In this document: piece after piece, positions 35,003 to 43,585 of the stretch
How positions within the stretch are numbered: the first letter of the stretch is position 1
Layout of the letters: each line of letters opens with the position of its first letter
Source: Gemmatimonadota bacterium
Lineage (GTDB): Bacteria; Gemmatimonadota; Gemmatimonadetes; Longimicrobiales; Gaopeijiaceae
Assembly (NCBI GenBank): GCA_016209885.1
Contig: JACQVF010000101.1
Location: 1 to 64,000 of the forward strand
Length of the DNA stretch: 64,000 nt
Reading direction: 5' to 3'
Notes under the pieces: generated by a model
The model's database searches: none
The model's input: the letters and a program-made list of their open reading frames with translations, nothing else
What the model was told of the DNA's origin: nothing
Translations under genes and position numbers: made by a program

Positions 35003-35283
35003 GGAAACACCTCCGCGCTGGAGAAACGGAGAAACCCCTCTTAGGCTCGGAGAGAAGGACGGAACGAGAGATCTTACACCCCCGCGTTCGCCCGACGAAA
35101 GCCTCACAACCCCAGGCAGCCGCCACCCGGCGAGGCTGCACGGGAGGCACGCATCACTGTCCCGACGGGGCTACGGGAACACTCCGCTGCGGGAGCCGCC
35201 GTCCTGCCGTTGCGCCGTGGCTGCCGCAGCCGTGGCGGTGGTGACGGTAGCCGGCCTGCTGTCATCCGGTTCCGCCGCCCCCG

Positions 35284-35319
35284 AAAAAAAGACACGCGCG
35301 CACCTCTGCGACGCAGAGG
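35284..35319 (-). terminator. Leader hairpin with T7 run, possible attenuator
   Basis: On the minus strand CCTCTGC-GTC-GCAGAGG (35319-35303) forms a perfect 7-bp stem with a 3-base loop, followed 12 bases later by seven Ts (35290-35284). It lies ~45-80 bases after the inferred start site of P5 and ~280 bases before the susC-2 start. The spacing between stem and T-run is longer than in a textbook terminator, so premature termination is only a possibility. Confidence 0.4.
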
Positions 35320-35359
35320 AGGTGCCGCCGCCAGACACGAGTGGGGCATACAATCAGGA

Positions 35360-35400
35360 AATTACGGCCAATCTTACGACTCTGCCCTCCTCGGTGTCAA
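35360..35400 (-). promoter_or_regulatory. Promoter of the susCD-2 operon with a degenerate dyad (P5)
   Basis: Minus-strand -35 TTGACA (complement at 35395-35400), 18-base spacer, -10 TAAGAT (complement at 35371-35376). A weak version of the shared dyad can be placed at 35360-35381: on the minus strand it begins AGTCGTAAG, like AGTCGTAGC at P3, and ends TAATT. About 13 of 22 positions match the P1 site. The edge-to-edge distance to the -35 is 13 bases, again in phase with 23 and 33 at P1 and P2. The promoter is better supported than the operator. Confidence 0.5.
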
Positions 35401-35610
35401 CACAAAAAAACGAGATCGCATTCCCCTTCGCTGTGATCGCGCAGTCAGCGTCAGGCCGGCAATGAGCAGGGGGCGCACTTCTGCCTCGCCTTGTCAGCGC
35501 TCCGCAGGCCCGTCACCAGCCTGCATCCGCTCCCCGTCCGTAGGCACCGTGGGCACCGCCGGTTCGCCTGCCTCCCCACACCGCACTCGAGACCCCCGCC
35601 GATCCGCCTC

Positions 35611-37725
35611 TCAGCGTCTCAGCACGTCGCTCTTCATGGCCTCGTCAACGATTCGGTCAGCATCCTCCTGAAGGAGTAGACGCTTGGCAACGAGCTCGCC
35701 AGCCGCGGCCCTTACTCGCGCTACATAGCCCTCATGGCTTCCGTACCGCTCCTCGAGAGATAGCCGTGGATCACCCCTTGCCATACGCTCTGCCTTCGAC
35801 TCCGCAAACGGAATGAATGAGCCGCGCAACCGCCACAGCTCGTTCTCCGCACCCGCGTGCTCCGATCGCAAGCTCCATCCCGTATACGTCCCCACCGGCA
35901 CCATCATGGCCAGCGGACGAACACCGGCAGAGTCAATCCCATCAGCGTCCACCTTGGGAACCAGAGTCCCATACTTCTTGCCCGCTAACATCTTCGGCGG
36001 ATGATTCGTGATGATCCCCTTGGAGCGAAACTCCGGACCATAATCGAACACCTGATACTCATTCATTCTTCGTGGGTACTCGACGCCGGGAATCCGCGGA
36101 AAGCCAGTGCTTTCTTGATCCGGCCCTACCAGTGTCCCGTCACTGATCCGCGGATACATGCTCGGCGGCGGCTCCCTCCCGTTGCGAATCCATTCGTCCA
36201 GGGCCACCAGCAGCGCACGCGTATGCGGCTCGAACGAAACGACATTCGTCAATTCCTTATGGAGCGGGGCCAGGCCGTGCGTCACTTCAATCCTCGGTTG
36301 CGGGCCCGGCCGGTTGTGCGCCGTGCTCGAGAATAGATAGAACCTGATGTTCTCCGGAAAACTGAGATCCTTGGTACCCAGCGGATCAGTGGTCACAAGA
36401 GAAACCCGCTCGTTCCAATACTCGCTGCCACTCACCGTATGTATGATCTTGGGGCAGTTGTTCATCTGCTGGCAGCGCTTCAGCACGCCATCCACCCGTC
36501 CGGAAAACGGGTCCTCCATGACCTGATAGGCAACCGGGAACTCATACGACGGAAAATCCTCCTCTAGCTGCTGGAGGAAGCCCTGCGAGGGCGACGCGAA
36601 TCGCAGATTCAACGGTATACGGCCAGCGGTAACGTTGGGCCATAGCCCCTCAGCAAGCAGCCGGCCCTGTGCGTCGACATGAAACCCCATATACAAGAAC
36701 TCGCGAACGTATCGACCCGTCTGTGATGACCCGCCCACTATGGCTCGCTGCGTCATCGGCCGGCCGTTCACGAAAAGGGGATTCGGCGTACCATCGGCGT
36801 CGGCAGCGGTGAAGCGGAAAAACGAGACTGCATCTCTCGTCGATGCGAGGCCAAGTCCCATCACTCTAGGATTCTTCGCTTCATAGATCAGCTCGTAAAC
36901 CCAACCGGGCTTGAGCCCCGCGGGAACGCAAAGATGCATGGGACTCGGGACGACCGTTGGCTTGCTCGGACCCCACTTCGTTCCAAACGGACAATAGGCG
37001 AACATCCAGTCCGAGTTCGGAATCGCAACGCGCTCGTCCCAATACCGCTCGCGAACCGTAAGGACCGCACCGCGATTATCCGTAGAGACTGCCTCGTAGC
37101 CATCGTGCGATAGATAGGAATGCGGCCCGTCGCCAAGTTGCAGAGTGTATACGAACGGACCCTCTGCTGTGTAGTTCACTCGCACTCGTCCGGTGAGCGG
37201 TTGGCCGCTGTTCGTGGCAATCGGCACCTTCATCAATAGGCGGCCAGATTCCGGCTCTGCGGGGCTCCACACGGGCAGGACATCGCCCGACCACGCCACA
37301 TTCAGAATCATGAAGCCGCGACGCAGGAAGCCGGGCTCTATGCCTGCCAGATTGCCCCGATTCGGGACCAGGCTGAGGAGCGTGCCATTCGCTTTCCCGG
37401 GATCGACAGGCCGCAGGAGCAGAAACTGAGCCTCGTACTCCACCCTTCCCGATGCGTTGCGCGGAGCTTTGTCAATATCCACGATCTCACGGTAAGCCGG
37501 ATGATTCGGATCTGCTTCAACAGAAACCGTGCCTACGATCCGTTCGTACGGCCCCGCCTCGCCGAAGGATCTCCCCTTCTCGTAGGGGTACCGATTGTAC
37601 TCGATGCGGACCACGTTGGCCTGGGGGACCTGCTGGGCCATTGTTTCGGAGCCGAGCGAGACGACCCCCGTCAGAACTGCGCCCAAGAAAGGGAGAGCTA
37701 GCCCTTTCATGATGGCTCCTTTCAT
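35611..37725 (-). CDS. Secreted alpha/beta-hydrolase-domain protein
   Basis: Large secreted protein of the uncharacterised alpha/beta hydrolase domain family. The start is the ATG at 37725 (704 residues) or that at 37710; each has its own AAGGAG, because the ribosome-binding site plus start is tandemly duplicated. The signal is LALPFLGAVLTGVVSLGSETMAQQ. Features: RIEYNRYPYEKGRSFGEAGPY, FLRRGFMILNVAWSGDV, the likely nucleophile region IVGGSSQTGRYVREFLYMGF, and a C-terminal helical part with DPRLSLEERYGSHEGYVARV. Base composition is noticeably less G+C-rich than in the neighbours, suggesting recent acquisition. It follows cocE-3 in a two-gene unit under P3. Substrate is unknown. Confidence 0.82.
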   Translation of the reverse strand: MKGAIMKGLALPFLGAVLTGVVSLGSETMAQQVPQANVVRIEYNRYPYEKGRSFGEAGPYERIVGTVSVEADPNHPAYREIVDIDKAPRNASGRVEYEAQFLLLRPVDPGKANGTLLSLVPNRGNLAGIEPGFLRRGFMILNVAWSGDVLPVWSPAEPESGRLLMKVPIATNSGQPLTGRVRVNYTAEGPFVYTLQLGDGPHSYLSHDGYEAVSTDNRGAVLTVRERYWDERVAIPNSDWMFAYCPFGTKWGPSKPTVVPSPMHLCVPAGLKPGWVYELIYEAKNPRVMGLGLASTRDAVSFFRFTAADADGTPNPLFVNGRPMTQRAIVGGSSQTGRYVREFLYMGFHVDAQGRLLAEGLWPNVTAGRIPLNLRFASPSQGFLQQLEEDFPSYEFPVAYQVMEDPFSGRVDGVLKRCQQMNNCPKIIHTVSGSEYWNERVSLVTTDPLGTKDLSFPENIRFYLFSSTAHNRPGPQPRIEVTHGLAPLHKELTNVVSFEPHTRALLVALDEWIRNGREPPPSMYPRISDGTLVGPDQESTGFPRIPGVEYPRRMNEYQVFDYGPEFRSKGIITNHPPKMLAGKKYGTLVPKVDADGIDSAGVRPLAMMVPVGTYTGWSLRSEHAGAENELWRLRGSFIPFAESKAERMARGDPRLSLEERYGSHEGYVARVRAAAGELVAKRLLLQEDADRIVDEAMKSDVLRR

Positions 37726-37826
37726 GATGGCACTCCTTCGAAGTGTAAGAGAGCCCACTCGGGCGCCATACTGCCGTCCCCGCAGCGCCAAGGCGCCCGG
37801 TGCCCGATCGCTCCGCCGCCCTCGCC

Positions 37827-39776
37827 CTACCGCCGGCTCGGCACGATAGGCAGCATCACATGGGAGGCGTATGTGGCACCGTGATGAATCGTATTGTCGG
37901 CAGTAAGCATCCGCCGATGCCGCCCGACCGGTTCCCCGGTGTTGGGGTTCACATCAAACCGCGGGAAGTTGCTGCTCGAGATGTCCACGCGGATCCGGTG
38001 CCCCTTCTTGAACACGTTCGCCGTCGGGAACGGCATGATCGTGAATTCGTATACCTGGCCGGGCGTCAGCAGCTCCTCCGCCTTCGGCCCCAGATCCTTT
38101 ACCGTCGGACGGTTGCGGTAGCGGGCCCGCACGATCCCGTCCGTCAGATTCAGGTCAAAACCAAACGGGTAATCCTTGCTGGGCGGATGGACATCGACGA
38201 GCTTCGCCGTGAAGTCCGTGTCCACCGCGGTCGAGGACGCAAACAGCTTCACCCGGATCGGCCCCACCACCTCCATGTCGTCCTCCAGCGGCTCCGTCTG
38301 GAACACTACTACGTCGCGACGCGCCTTCAGCGGGAGATAAGGCGGCTTGGCGCCGAACCAGCCCTCCCGCTCCCGCTGGTCGTACCCCCCGGCCGGGAAG
38401 CGCGTGAGCGATCCGCCAATCGTCGGCACAGGACTCAACGGATCGAACGTAAACGTCGTGGACGACCTCTCCGCCTGCGGCCGCTCCGCCCTCAGGCTCC
38501 CGTGCGCATGGAAGTAGTAGGGCGTGAACTCCGTGCCGGGGAGCGGCCACGATTCCTCATCCCTCCAGTAGCCGCCGTGAAAAAGGCGCCCGTTCTCGTC
38601 CTTGTGACCATCGCCCGTGCCCATCACGAAGAGGCGGATCGGCAACTCCCGGTCTATGCCCGTGTCCTTGCCTTTCAGCACGTGGTCGAACCAGCGGAGG
38701 TGGAACGCGGTGGGGTAGTCTGAGATCGCTGCTTCGGGTCCGAACTCGACTTCACCCGCGGAGCTGCTCGTCTGGCCGCCGTGGTCCCAGGGACCCATGA
38801 GCAGCTTCAGCGGTGACTGCTTCCGCGCCGACAGCCCCACGAAGTTGTCGATCGTGCCGCCGCCTAGCACGTCGTACCAGCCACCCACGAAGTACATCGG
38901 GACGTCCGCCGTCTGATCATAGTACTGGACCCAGTTCATCCCGATGCCCTTGAAGTACCGGTAGTCCCTGTCCACCCCCAGGGTCGCCATCTCGAGAACG
39001 TAATCCTCGAAGTTCGGCGCCACGGCCAGAGGGTTGAGGCCTTTGCGAAGCGGCAGATGCGCGAGCCACTCCTTCCCCAGGTTCAGCAGCTCCTCGCCGT
39101 CCAGCGGCGGCCCGTCCGCAGCGCTCAATTGCAGGAACGCCGGCTCTCCCTGAAGCTCGACGAAGGCCCACGTCACCTGGCGACCGATCTCGACGGCGCC
39201 ATGATAGCCCACCAGGTGGTCCCAGGAATCCGAGGTGCCCCCATCCGTGAGGACGATGGTCGCCAGGCTCGGCGGGCTCAGCTTCGCCGCATCCGCCTGG
39301 GTGTGCGCGCCGTAGGACGTCCCCCACATCCCGACCCTGGGTTCCGTGTAGGGGAGCTTCGCCAGCCACTCGATGGTGTCGTAACCGTCCGGAGCGTCAA
39401 AATCGTGATACTTGCTGAACGTGCCCTCCGACTTGTACCGCCCGCGTATATCCTGGACCACGGACACATAGCCCTGCGCGGCGAAATACCTCGCCCGTTC
39501 GGCCTGGCCGCGGCTGCTCTTCCCGTAGGGTGTGCGGTGCAGGATCATCGGTAGCGGCTCCTCGACGATGATTCCGTTGCGCGCCGGCCGGTAGATGTCG
39601 GTGGCGAGCCGGACCCCGTCCCGCGTCTCGATCATCAGATCTTGCTCGAAGAGCACGGCCTCGTACGGGGCATCGGTCTCCGGCCCCGTCCCGCCGGCCC
39701 GACACGCTGCCCCGCCCAGGAGACCCAGGAGACCCAGGAGAGCCAGGCCCAACCACGCCGTGATGTGCCCCCTCAT
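37827..39776 (-). CDS. CocE/NonD-type hydrolase, lipoprotein
   Basis: CocE-group esterase/amidase, 649 residues from the ATG at 39776. The frame is open for 30 codons upstream without a good start. The signal is of lipoprotein type: LALLGLLGLLGGAAC, cysteine 25, and its leucine-glycine run is encoded by a 9-base tandem repeat. Features: LMIETRDGVRLATDIYRPARNG, nucleophile Ser154 in MWGTSYGAHTQAD, DTDFTAKLVDVHPPSKDYP and SSSNFPRFDVNPNTGEP. It is very similar to the esterase at 20497-22404, with a short insertion near residue 590 (TVKDLGPKAEEL). It is the first gene under promoter P3. A surface-anchored esterase would act beside SusCD. Confidence 0.88.
   Translation of the reverse strand: MRGHITAWLGLALLGLLGLLGGAACRAGGTGPETDAPYEAVLFEQDLMIETRDGVRLATDIYRPARNGIIVEEPLPMILHRTPYGKSSRGQAERARYFAAQGYVSVVQDIRGRYKSEGTFSKYHDFDAPDGYDTIEWLAKLPYTEPRVGMWGTSYGAHTQADAAKLSPPSLATIVLTDGGTSDSWDHLVGYHGAVEIGRQVTWAFVELQGEPAFLQLSAADGPPLDGEELLNLGKEWLAHLPLRKGLNPLAVAPNFEDYVLEMATLGVDRDYRYFKGIGMNWVQYYDQTADVPMYFVGGWYDVLGGGTIDNFVGLSARKQSPLKLLMGPWDHGGQTSSSAGEVEFGPEAAISDYPTAFHLRWFDHVLKGKDTGIDRELPIRLFVMGTGDGHKDENGRLFHGGYWRDEESWPLPGTEFTPYYFHAHGSLRAERPQAERSSTTFTFDPLSPVPTIGGSLTRFPAGGYDQREREGWFGAKPPYLPLKARRDVVVFQTEPLEDDMEVVGPIRVKLFASSTAVDTDFTAKLVDVHPPSKDYPFGFDLNLTDGIVRARYRNRPTVKDLGPKAEELLTPGQVYEFTIMPFPTANVFKKGHRIRVDISSSNFPRFDVNPNTGEPVGRHRRMLTADNTIHHGATYASHVMLPIVPSRR
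39717..39746. repeat. 9-base tandem repeat in the cocE-3 signal sequence
   Basis: CCCAGGAGA is repeated about three times on the plus strand. On the coding strand it encodes the Leu-Leu-Gly repeats of the lipoprotein signal core. Slippage here would change the length of the hydrophobic core by three residues without a frameshift. Confidence 0.6.
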
Positions 39777-39878
39777 CTGAACTCTCCTCCGACAAAAGGC
39801 GGGCGCTCCAAGGGACCGATCACAAGGCCACAACCCGGGAAGACCCGTCCGCGCCTTCCACCGCATGGCCCCAACGTT

Positions 39879-39927
39879 GGTATTGGTTTGAGCTACGACT
39901 ATCGGCCGCCGAGCCGTTTCCTGTCAA
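39879..39927 (-). promoter_or_regulatory. Promoter and dyad operator of the cocE-3 unit (P3)
   Basis: Minus-strand -35 TTGACA (complement at 39922-39927) with an 18-base spacer to GATAGT (39898-39903), which overlaps the dyad at 39879-39900. The dyad reads GGTATTGGTT then TGAGCTACGACT on the plus strand, the most diverged of the four clear sites (AGCTACgACT). Distance to the -35 edge is 21 bases. The cocE-3 start is ~100 bases downstream. Confidence 0.68.
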
Positions 39928-40166
39928 GGGTTTTCGATCGCCGACCTCGCTGCGTCGTCGCCCGCGTGGATCCGCGGCCTCCGGGGCAACGGCGAGCTGC
40001 CCAGGGTGCTCAGCTTCAAGTTGACCCGGCTGATGAGCCTGTGATGTGCCGAGATGCGGTCGAACCGCTCCGGTTGCGTGGCCCTTCAGCCGTCAGCATA
40101 CCCGGGCGGCGTCCCTGTCATCTCGAGTGCGCCGCTCTCGGTGGACGCGGTGCCGGAGTTGCCCGC

Positions 40167-41510
40167 TCAGCCGCCAAGCCGGTGCGGGAGGCGTTGCGCG
40201 TACCATGCCGTGCGGTCCGTGGCCGCGCCCCGGAACGGGTGCCGGCGCGCCTCCAGGCTCCGCACCATCTCCACCAGGCCCTCGGGCGCTTCCGCCTGCT
40301 CCATGACCAGGTGCTGTCGGAGCTGCAGAATGAGCGGCACGTGCTCGATGCTCACTGGACACGCCTCCTCGCACGCCCGGCACGTCGTGCACGCCCACAG
40401 CGTCTCCGGCCGGATGACACCCCCCGCGAGGGGGGGCATCCTCGAGGCGATCGATTCGAACGCCTCCGCGTCCCCCCGACGGCGAGCCGCGTGAGCGAGG
40501 AGCAGCTCGCCCCGCTGCTCGCGCACGTGGTCGCGCAGATCGAGAATCACCCGTTTCGGCGAAAGGGGCTTGCCTTCCGCCCACGCGGGGCACACATCCT
40601 GGCAGCGTCCGCACTCCGTGCAGGCATCGAGGTCCAGGAGCTGCTTCCAGGTCATGTCGAGCGGCGAGCCGATCCCGAGGACGCCGGGGCCCGTCTCCGC
40701 CCCGAAGTTCAGCACCGGCGGCGTGCTCCGGACCTCGAGGTCGGCGAAGAACACGCTCGAGGTGCTCGAGACCACGTGGAACATCTTCGTGTACGGAATC
40801 GCCGCCAGGAACGCGTGCCAGACCGCCACGTGGAGCAGCCAGGTCCAGGCGTGGATCCGCGAGAGCGCTTGAAGCTCAGGGACCAGCGACGCGATCGCCC
40901 GCCCGGTCACGTACCCGACCGGCCGCCACGGCCCCCAAGGATCCCCGGCCACCACGATGCGGAGCCCCGAGATCGCGAACCCCGTGAGCAGGAGTACGAA
41001 GAGCGCCGACAGAAGCACGGCATCCGCGAGCTGTCCGTGTTCAAGACGGCGGAGACGAACGATGTAGCGCCGGTACACGGCGATGCCGATCCCCACCAGG
41101 GCGAGGAGCCCGAAGACGTTGGTGGCAAGGCTCTGGAAGTAGAGGTAGAAGCGCCCCCTCATGATCGGAATGCCAAGATCGTGGTCGACCATGACCACCA
41201 CCGTGGCCGCGAAGAGGATGACGAAGCCGGAGAAGAGGAGAGCGTGCATGAGCCCGGGGACCCGCTCCTTGAGGAGACTCGCGTGGCCCACAGCCCGGAC
41301 GAGCACCCGTTTCGTGCGTTGCCAGGGATGGTCCCAGCGGATCACCGGCCTGCCCAGCAGCCAGATGCGCACCCGCTGCCAGGTCCCGTAGGCGAAGACT
41401 CCGACGGCCACGGCCATGGTACCGTACATGAACGCGAGCATCGGGCCGCTCACGTTCCACTGCACCTCGCGGGTGGCCAGCGCCTGCTCTCGGCTGATCA
41501 GCCAGGTCAT
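40167..41510 (-). CDS. N-terminal membrane half of a split Fe-S oxidoreductase
   Basis: Membrane electron-transfer protein. Residues ~20-240 form five or six hydrophobic helices of the nitrate-reductase-gamma type (GPMLAFMYGTMAVAVGVF; ALLFSGFVILFAATVVVMV; AVLLSALFVLLLTGFAIS), likely binding b hemes. Two [4Fe-4S] motifs follow: CTECGRCQDVCPAW and CTTCRACEEACPVSIEH. In relatives this continues into two CCG domains; here the protein stops at the linker (ATDRTAWYAQRLPHRLGG). The missing half is a separate gene at 15805-16578. 447 residues from the ATG at 41510; a GTG at 41540 is possible. It lies 52 bases after the etfA end, so it probably oxidises EtfAB and reduces quinone. Confidence 0.87.
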   Translation of the reverse strand: MTWLISREQALATREVQWNVSGPMLAFMYGTMAVAVGVFAYGTWQRVRIWLLGRPVIRWDHPWQRTKRVLVRAVGHASLLKERVPGLMHALLFSGFVILFAATVVVMVDHDLGIPIMRGRFYLYFQSLATNVFGLLALVGIGIAVYRRYIVRLRRLEHGQLADAVLLSALFVLLLTGFAISGLRIVVAGDPWGPWRPVGYVTGRAIASLVPELQALSRIHAWTWLLHVAVWHAFLAAIPYTKMFHVVSSTSSVFFADLEVRSTPPVLNFGAETGPGVLGIGSPLDMTWKQLLDLDACTECGRCQDVCPAWAEGKPLSPKRVILDLRDHVREQRGELLLAHAARRRGDAEAFESIASRMPPLAGGVIRPETLWACTTCRACEEACPVSIEHVPLILQLRQHLVMEQAEAPEGLVEMVRSLEARRHPFRGAATDRTAWYAQRLPHRLGG

Positions 41511-41586
41511 GGACAGCGTATGCGTCGGCACTGAGCGCACAAGTGGTGACGCGGGCTCTGGCCCCCGTGCGAGGTGCCGAGGGCTC

Positions 41587-41609
41587 GCCCGCTCACCCGC
41601 TCACCCGCC
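41587..41609. repeat. CCCGCTCA tandem octamer
   Basis: CCCGCTCA is repeated twice and then runs into CCCGCCC, between the etfA stop and the Fe-S gene. It belongs to the series of intercistronic 8-base repeats also seen at 42639, 51121, 51238 and 57632. Confidence 0.6.
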
Positions 41610-42576
41610 CAGAAACGATCTTCCGCAGCTCCTCTTGAAGTGCCGGCAGAACGTCACGATAGTCGGCCGCGATCCCGAGATCGGCACGCCGAAAAATGGG
41701 AGCTTCCGGGTCCCGGTTGATGGCCACCACCGTCTTGGCCCCCGCGATGCCGGCCAGATGCTGGCTCGCTCCCGAGATCCCAACGGCGATGTAGAGGTCG
41801 GGCGCCACCATGGCGCCCGTCTGTCCGACCTGGTACGTGGACGGCACCCATCCCGCGTCACACGCCGCCCGCGATGCGCCCACCACCCCGCCCAGGAGCT
41901 CCGCCAGCTCCTCCAACCCGCGAAACGGCTCGGATCCGCCCAGGCCGCGTCCACCGGACACGATGATCCTCGCATCCTCGAGACGCGCCCCCTCCGACAC
42001 CGCCTCCTTGATGACGCGGACGGGAACTCGCTCCGGCAACGCGCACTCCACCCCGACCACCTCGCCCGCGCGAGCCGGATCGGCCAGCGCGGGCCCCCGG
42101 CTCTTGGGCCGCAGACCGATGACGACCCGTCGCCCGTCGGCACGGAATACACCCACGGCCTTCCCGCCGTACACGGGCCGCTCCCACAGCACGCTGCCCT
42201 CCTCCACGCGGAACCCCACCACCTCCGTGACCGCCGCAGCGTCCAGCCGCCGGGCCAGCCTCCCGACGAGATCCTTGCCGTGTGCATCGAAATGGAGGCA
42301 GATGACCCACGCCCCCGTGGCGCCCACCACGGCCTCCAGCGCCGCGAGGTGCCGCTCCGCGCCATAGCGGTCCAGCGCCGCATGCGACACCACCATCGCG
42401 CGAGAGGCGCCGCAGGCGATGGCTTGCCGCCCGGCCGTCGGCGCGCCGCTTCCCAGAACGGCCGCCACCAGTTCGCCCCTCACCGCCTCGGCCAGCGACG
42501 CGCCGAACCCCAGGGCGGAGCGAGCCCCCTCCGTCAGATGACCACCTTCCTGTCGCGCGTACACCAGGACCGTCAT
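41593..42576 (-). CDS. etfA: Electron transfer flavoprotein, alpha subunit
   Basis: FAD-carrying subunit of ETF, which accepts electrons from flavin dehydrogenases. 327 residues, normal length. The C-terminal FAD domain is clear: [16 protein letters not shown] (near 205), [39 protein letters not shown] (written here as two adjoining parts, [12 protein letters not shown] and [12 protein letters not shown]) and [17 protein letters not shown]. The ATG is behind GAGAGG. It follows etfB by ~110 bases containing an octamer repeat. The pair lies between the TcuA-type flavoprotein and the membrane Fe-S half, an arrangement that defines an electron path from substrate to quinone. Confidence 0.95.
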   Translation of the reverse strand: MTVLVYARQEGGHLTEGARSALGFGASLAEAVRGELVAAVLGSGAPTAGRQAIACGASRAMVVSHAALDRYGAERHLAALEAVVGATGAWVICLHFDAHGKDLVGRLARRLDAAAVTEVVGFRVEEGSVLWERPVYGGKAVGVFRADGRRVVIGLRPKSRGPALADPARAGEVVGVECALPERVPVRVIKEAVSEGARLEDARIIVSGGRGLGGSEPFRGLEELAELLGGVVGASRAACDAGWVPSTYQVGQTGAMVAPDLYIAVGISGASQHLAGIAGAKTVVAINRDPEAPIFRRADLGIAADYRDVLPALQEELRKIVSGRVSG

Positions 42577-42638
42577 CGTTACCTCTCGAGCCCCATCCCC
42601 TCGGGAACGGATTGCCCTGTCACAAGCCTGCGCTCTCG

Positions 42639-42690
42639 CCCTCTAACCCTCTAACCCTCTAACCGCTAAACCCCCTCTAACCCCCTCTCT
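42639..42690. repeat. CCCTCTAA tandem octamer
   Basis: Three exact tandem copies of CCCTCTAA (42639-42662) are followed by degenerate copies (CCGCTAAA, CCCCCTCTAA) up to the etfB stop codon. It occupies the etfB-etfA intercistronic gap. The unit length is the same as in the repeats at 51238 (CCCGCTAA) and 57632 (CCCTGTAA). Confidence 0.7.
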
Positions 42691-43490
42691 CACATCACCC
42701 GCAACTCCCGCAGGCGCAGCACCAGGGCCGCCGCCTGCGTCGCGCCATCGCTTCCCGCGATCATCTCGCACGTCCCCGTCGTCTCGGGCAGGTAGAGCCG
42801 CTCGATCTCCACCCGACCCGCGACCTTCCCCGCATCGTCCCCGAGCGCCGCCGCATTCAGCACCCGCATCGGCTTCCCGCGCGACAGCATGATGTCCTTC
42901 ACCTTGAGCATCCGCGGCACGTTGCTCTCGGAGCTGGTCATCGTGACCACGGTCGGAAGCGGCGCCTCCACCGTCTCCACCAGGCCATCGACCTCCCGCT
43001 CGACGCGCACCACGCCCTCCTGGAAGCTGAGGCGCCGCGCCACGGTGATGCAGGCAAGACCCAGCTCCTCGGCCAGCGCCGGCCCTACCACACCCTCCTC
43101 GATGTCGCTGGCCTGGCGGCCGCACAGAATTACGTCCGCGCCGCCCAGGGCGGCTGTCGCACGAGCGAGGATATGCGCGACGCCCAGCCCGTCGAGCCGC
43201 TGCCACCCCGGATCCCACGCCCGCGCGGCCGCATTCGCCGTGAACGCCAGCGAGCGGCGCAGGACCTCGTCGGACCCCTCGTCGCCCACGCACAGCGCCG
43301 TCAGCCGGCTTCCCGGAACCGCGTCCCGGAGCTGGATGCCCGTCTCCAGGGCGTTCTCCGCGTACGAGTCCATCACCTGCGACGCCGGTACGCCTACGAC
43401 CGCCGGGGTCTTCCCGTCCTCGCCCACCCGGAACGCCGTCGGCGGGATCTCGGGTTCCAGCACCTGCTTTACGCAAACAACGATGTGCAC
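42690..43490 (-). CDS. etfB: Electron transfer flavoprotein, beta subunit
   Basis: Beta subunit of ETF. The start is the GTG at 43490 (HIVVCVKQVLEPEIPP), behind GCGGAGAAGC, giving 266 residues; the longer frame adds an Arg-rich extension not seen in the family. Features: VMDSYAENALETGIQLRD, ADVILCGRQASDIEEGVVGPALAEELGL (near 115-142; parts ADVILCGRQASD and EEGVVGPALAEELG) and the signature region VVTMTSSESNVPRMLKVKDIM. It lies between tcuA-2 and etfA. An etfAB pair dedicated to a catabolic operon usually serves the adjacent dehydrogenase. Confidence 0.94.
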   Translation of the reverse strand: MHIVVCVKQVLEPEIPPTAFRVGEDGKTPAVVGVPASQVMDSYAENALETGIQLRDAVPGSRLTALCVGDEGSDEVLRRSLAFTANAAARAWDPGWQRLDGLGVAHILARATAALGGADVILCGRQASDIEEGVVGPALAEELGLACITVARRLSFQEGVVRVEREVDGLVETVEAPLPTVVTMTSSESNVPRMLKVKDIMLSRGKPMRVLNAAALGDDAGKVAGRVEIERLYLPETTGTCEMIAGSDGATQAAALVLRLRELRVM

Positions 43491-43557
43491 GCTTCTCCGC
43501 CTCCCCGCTCGTTCCAACTGGCGATCAGAGATGAGCAGTCAGTGGCCGTCGTCCGCT

Positions 43558-43585
43558 GTTCACTGTTCACTGTTCGCCGTTCACT
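43558..43585. repeat. GTTCACT tandem heptamer across the tcuA-2 stop
   Basis: GTTCACT occurs at 43558, 43565 and 43579, with GTTCGCC at 43572, so four tandem heptamers. The minus-strand reading gives the last residues RSVNGEQ and the stop codon of the tcuA-2 gene, so the repeat sets where translation ends. Confidence 0.6.

Larger units (their letters stand above)
35003..35610 (-). other. Gene-free region: leader and promoter of the susCD-2 operon
   Basis: This 600-base region contains a hairpin with T-run (35284-35319) and promoter P5 (35360-35400). The part from 35401 to 35610 is the 3' flank of the alpha/beta-hydrolase gene; I see no gene, terminator or dyad there. Local A+T content around 35340-35440 is higher than in the surroundings. 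Confidence 0.5.
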
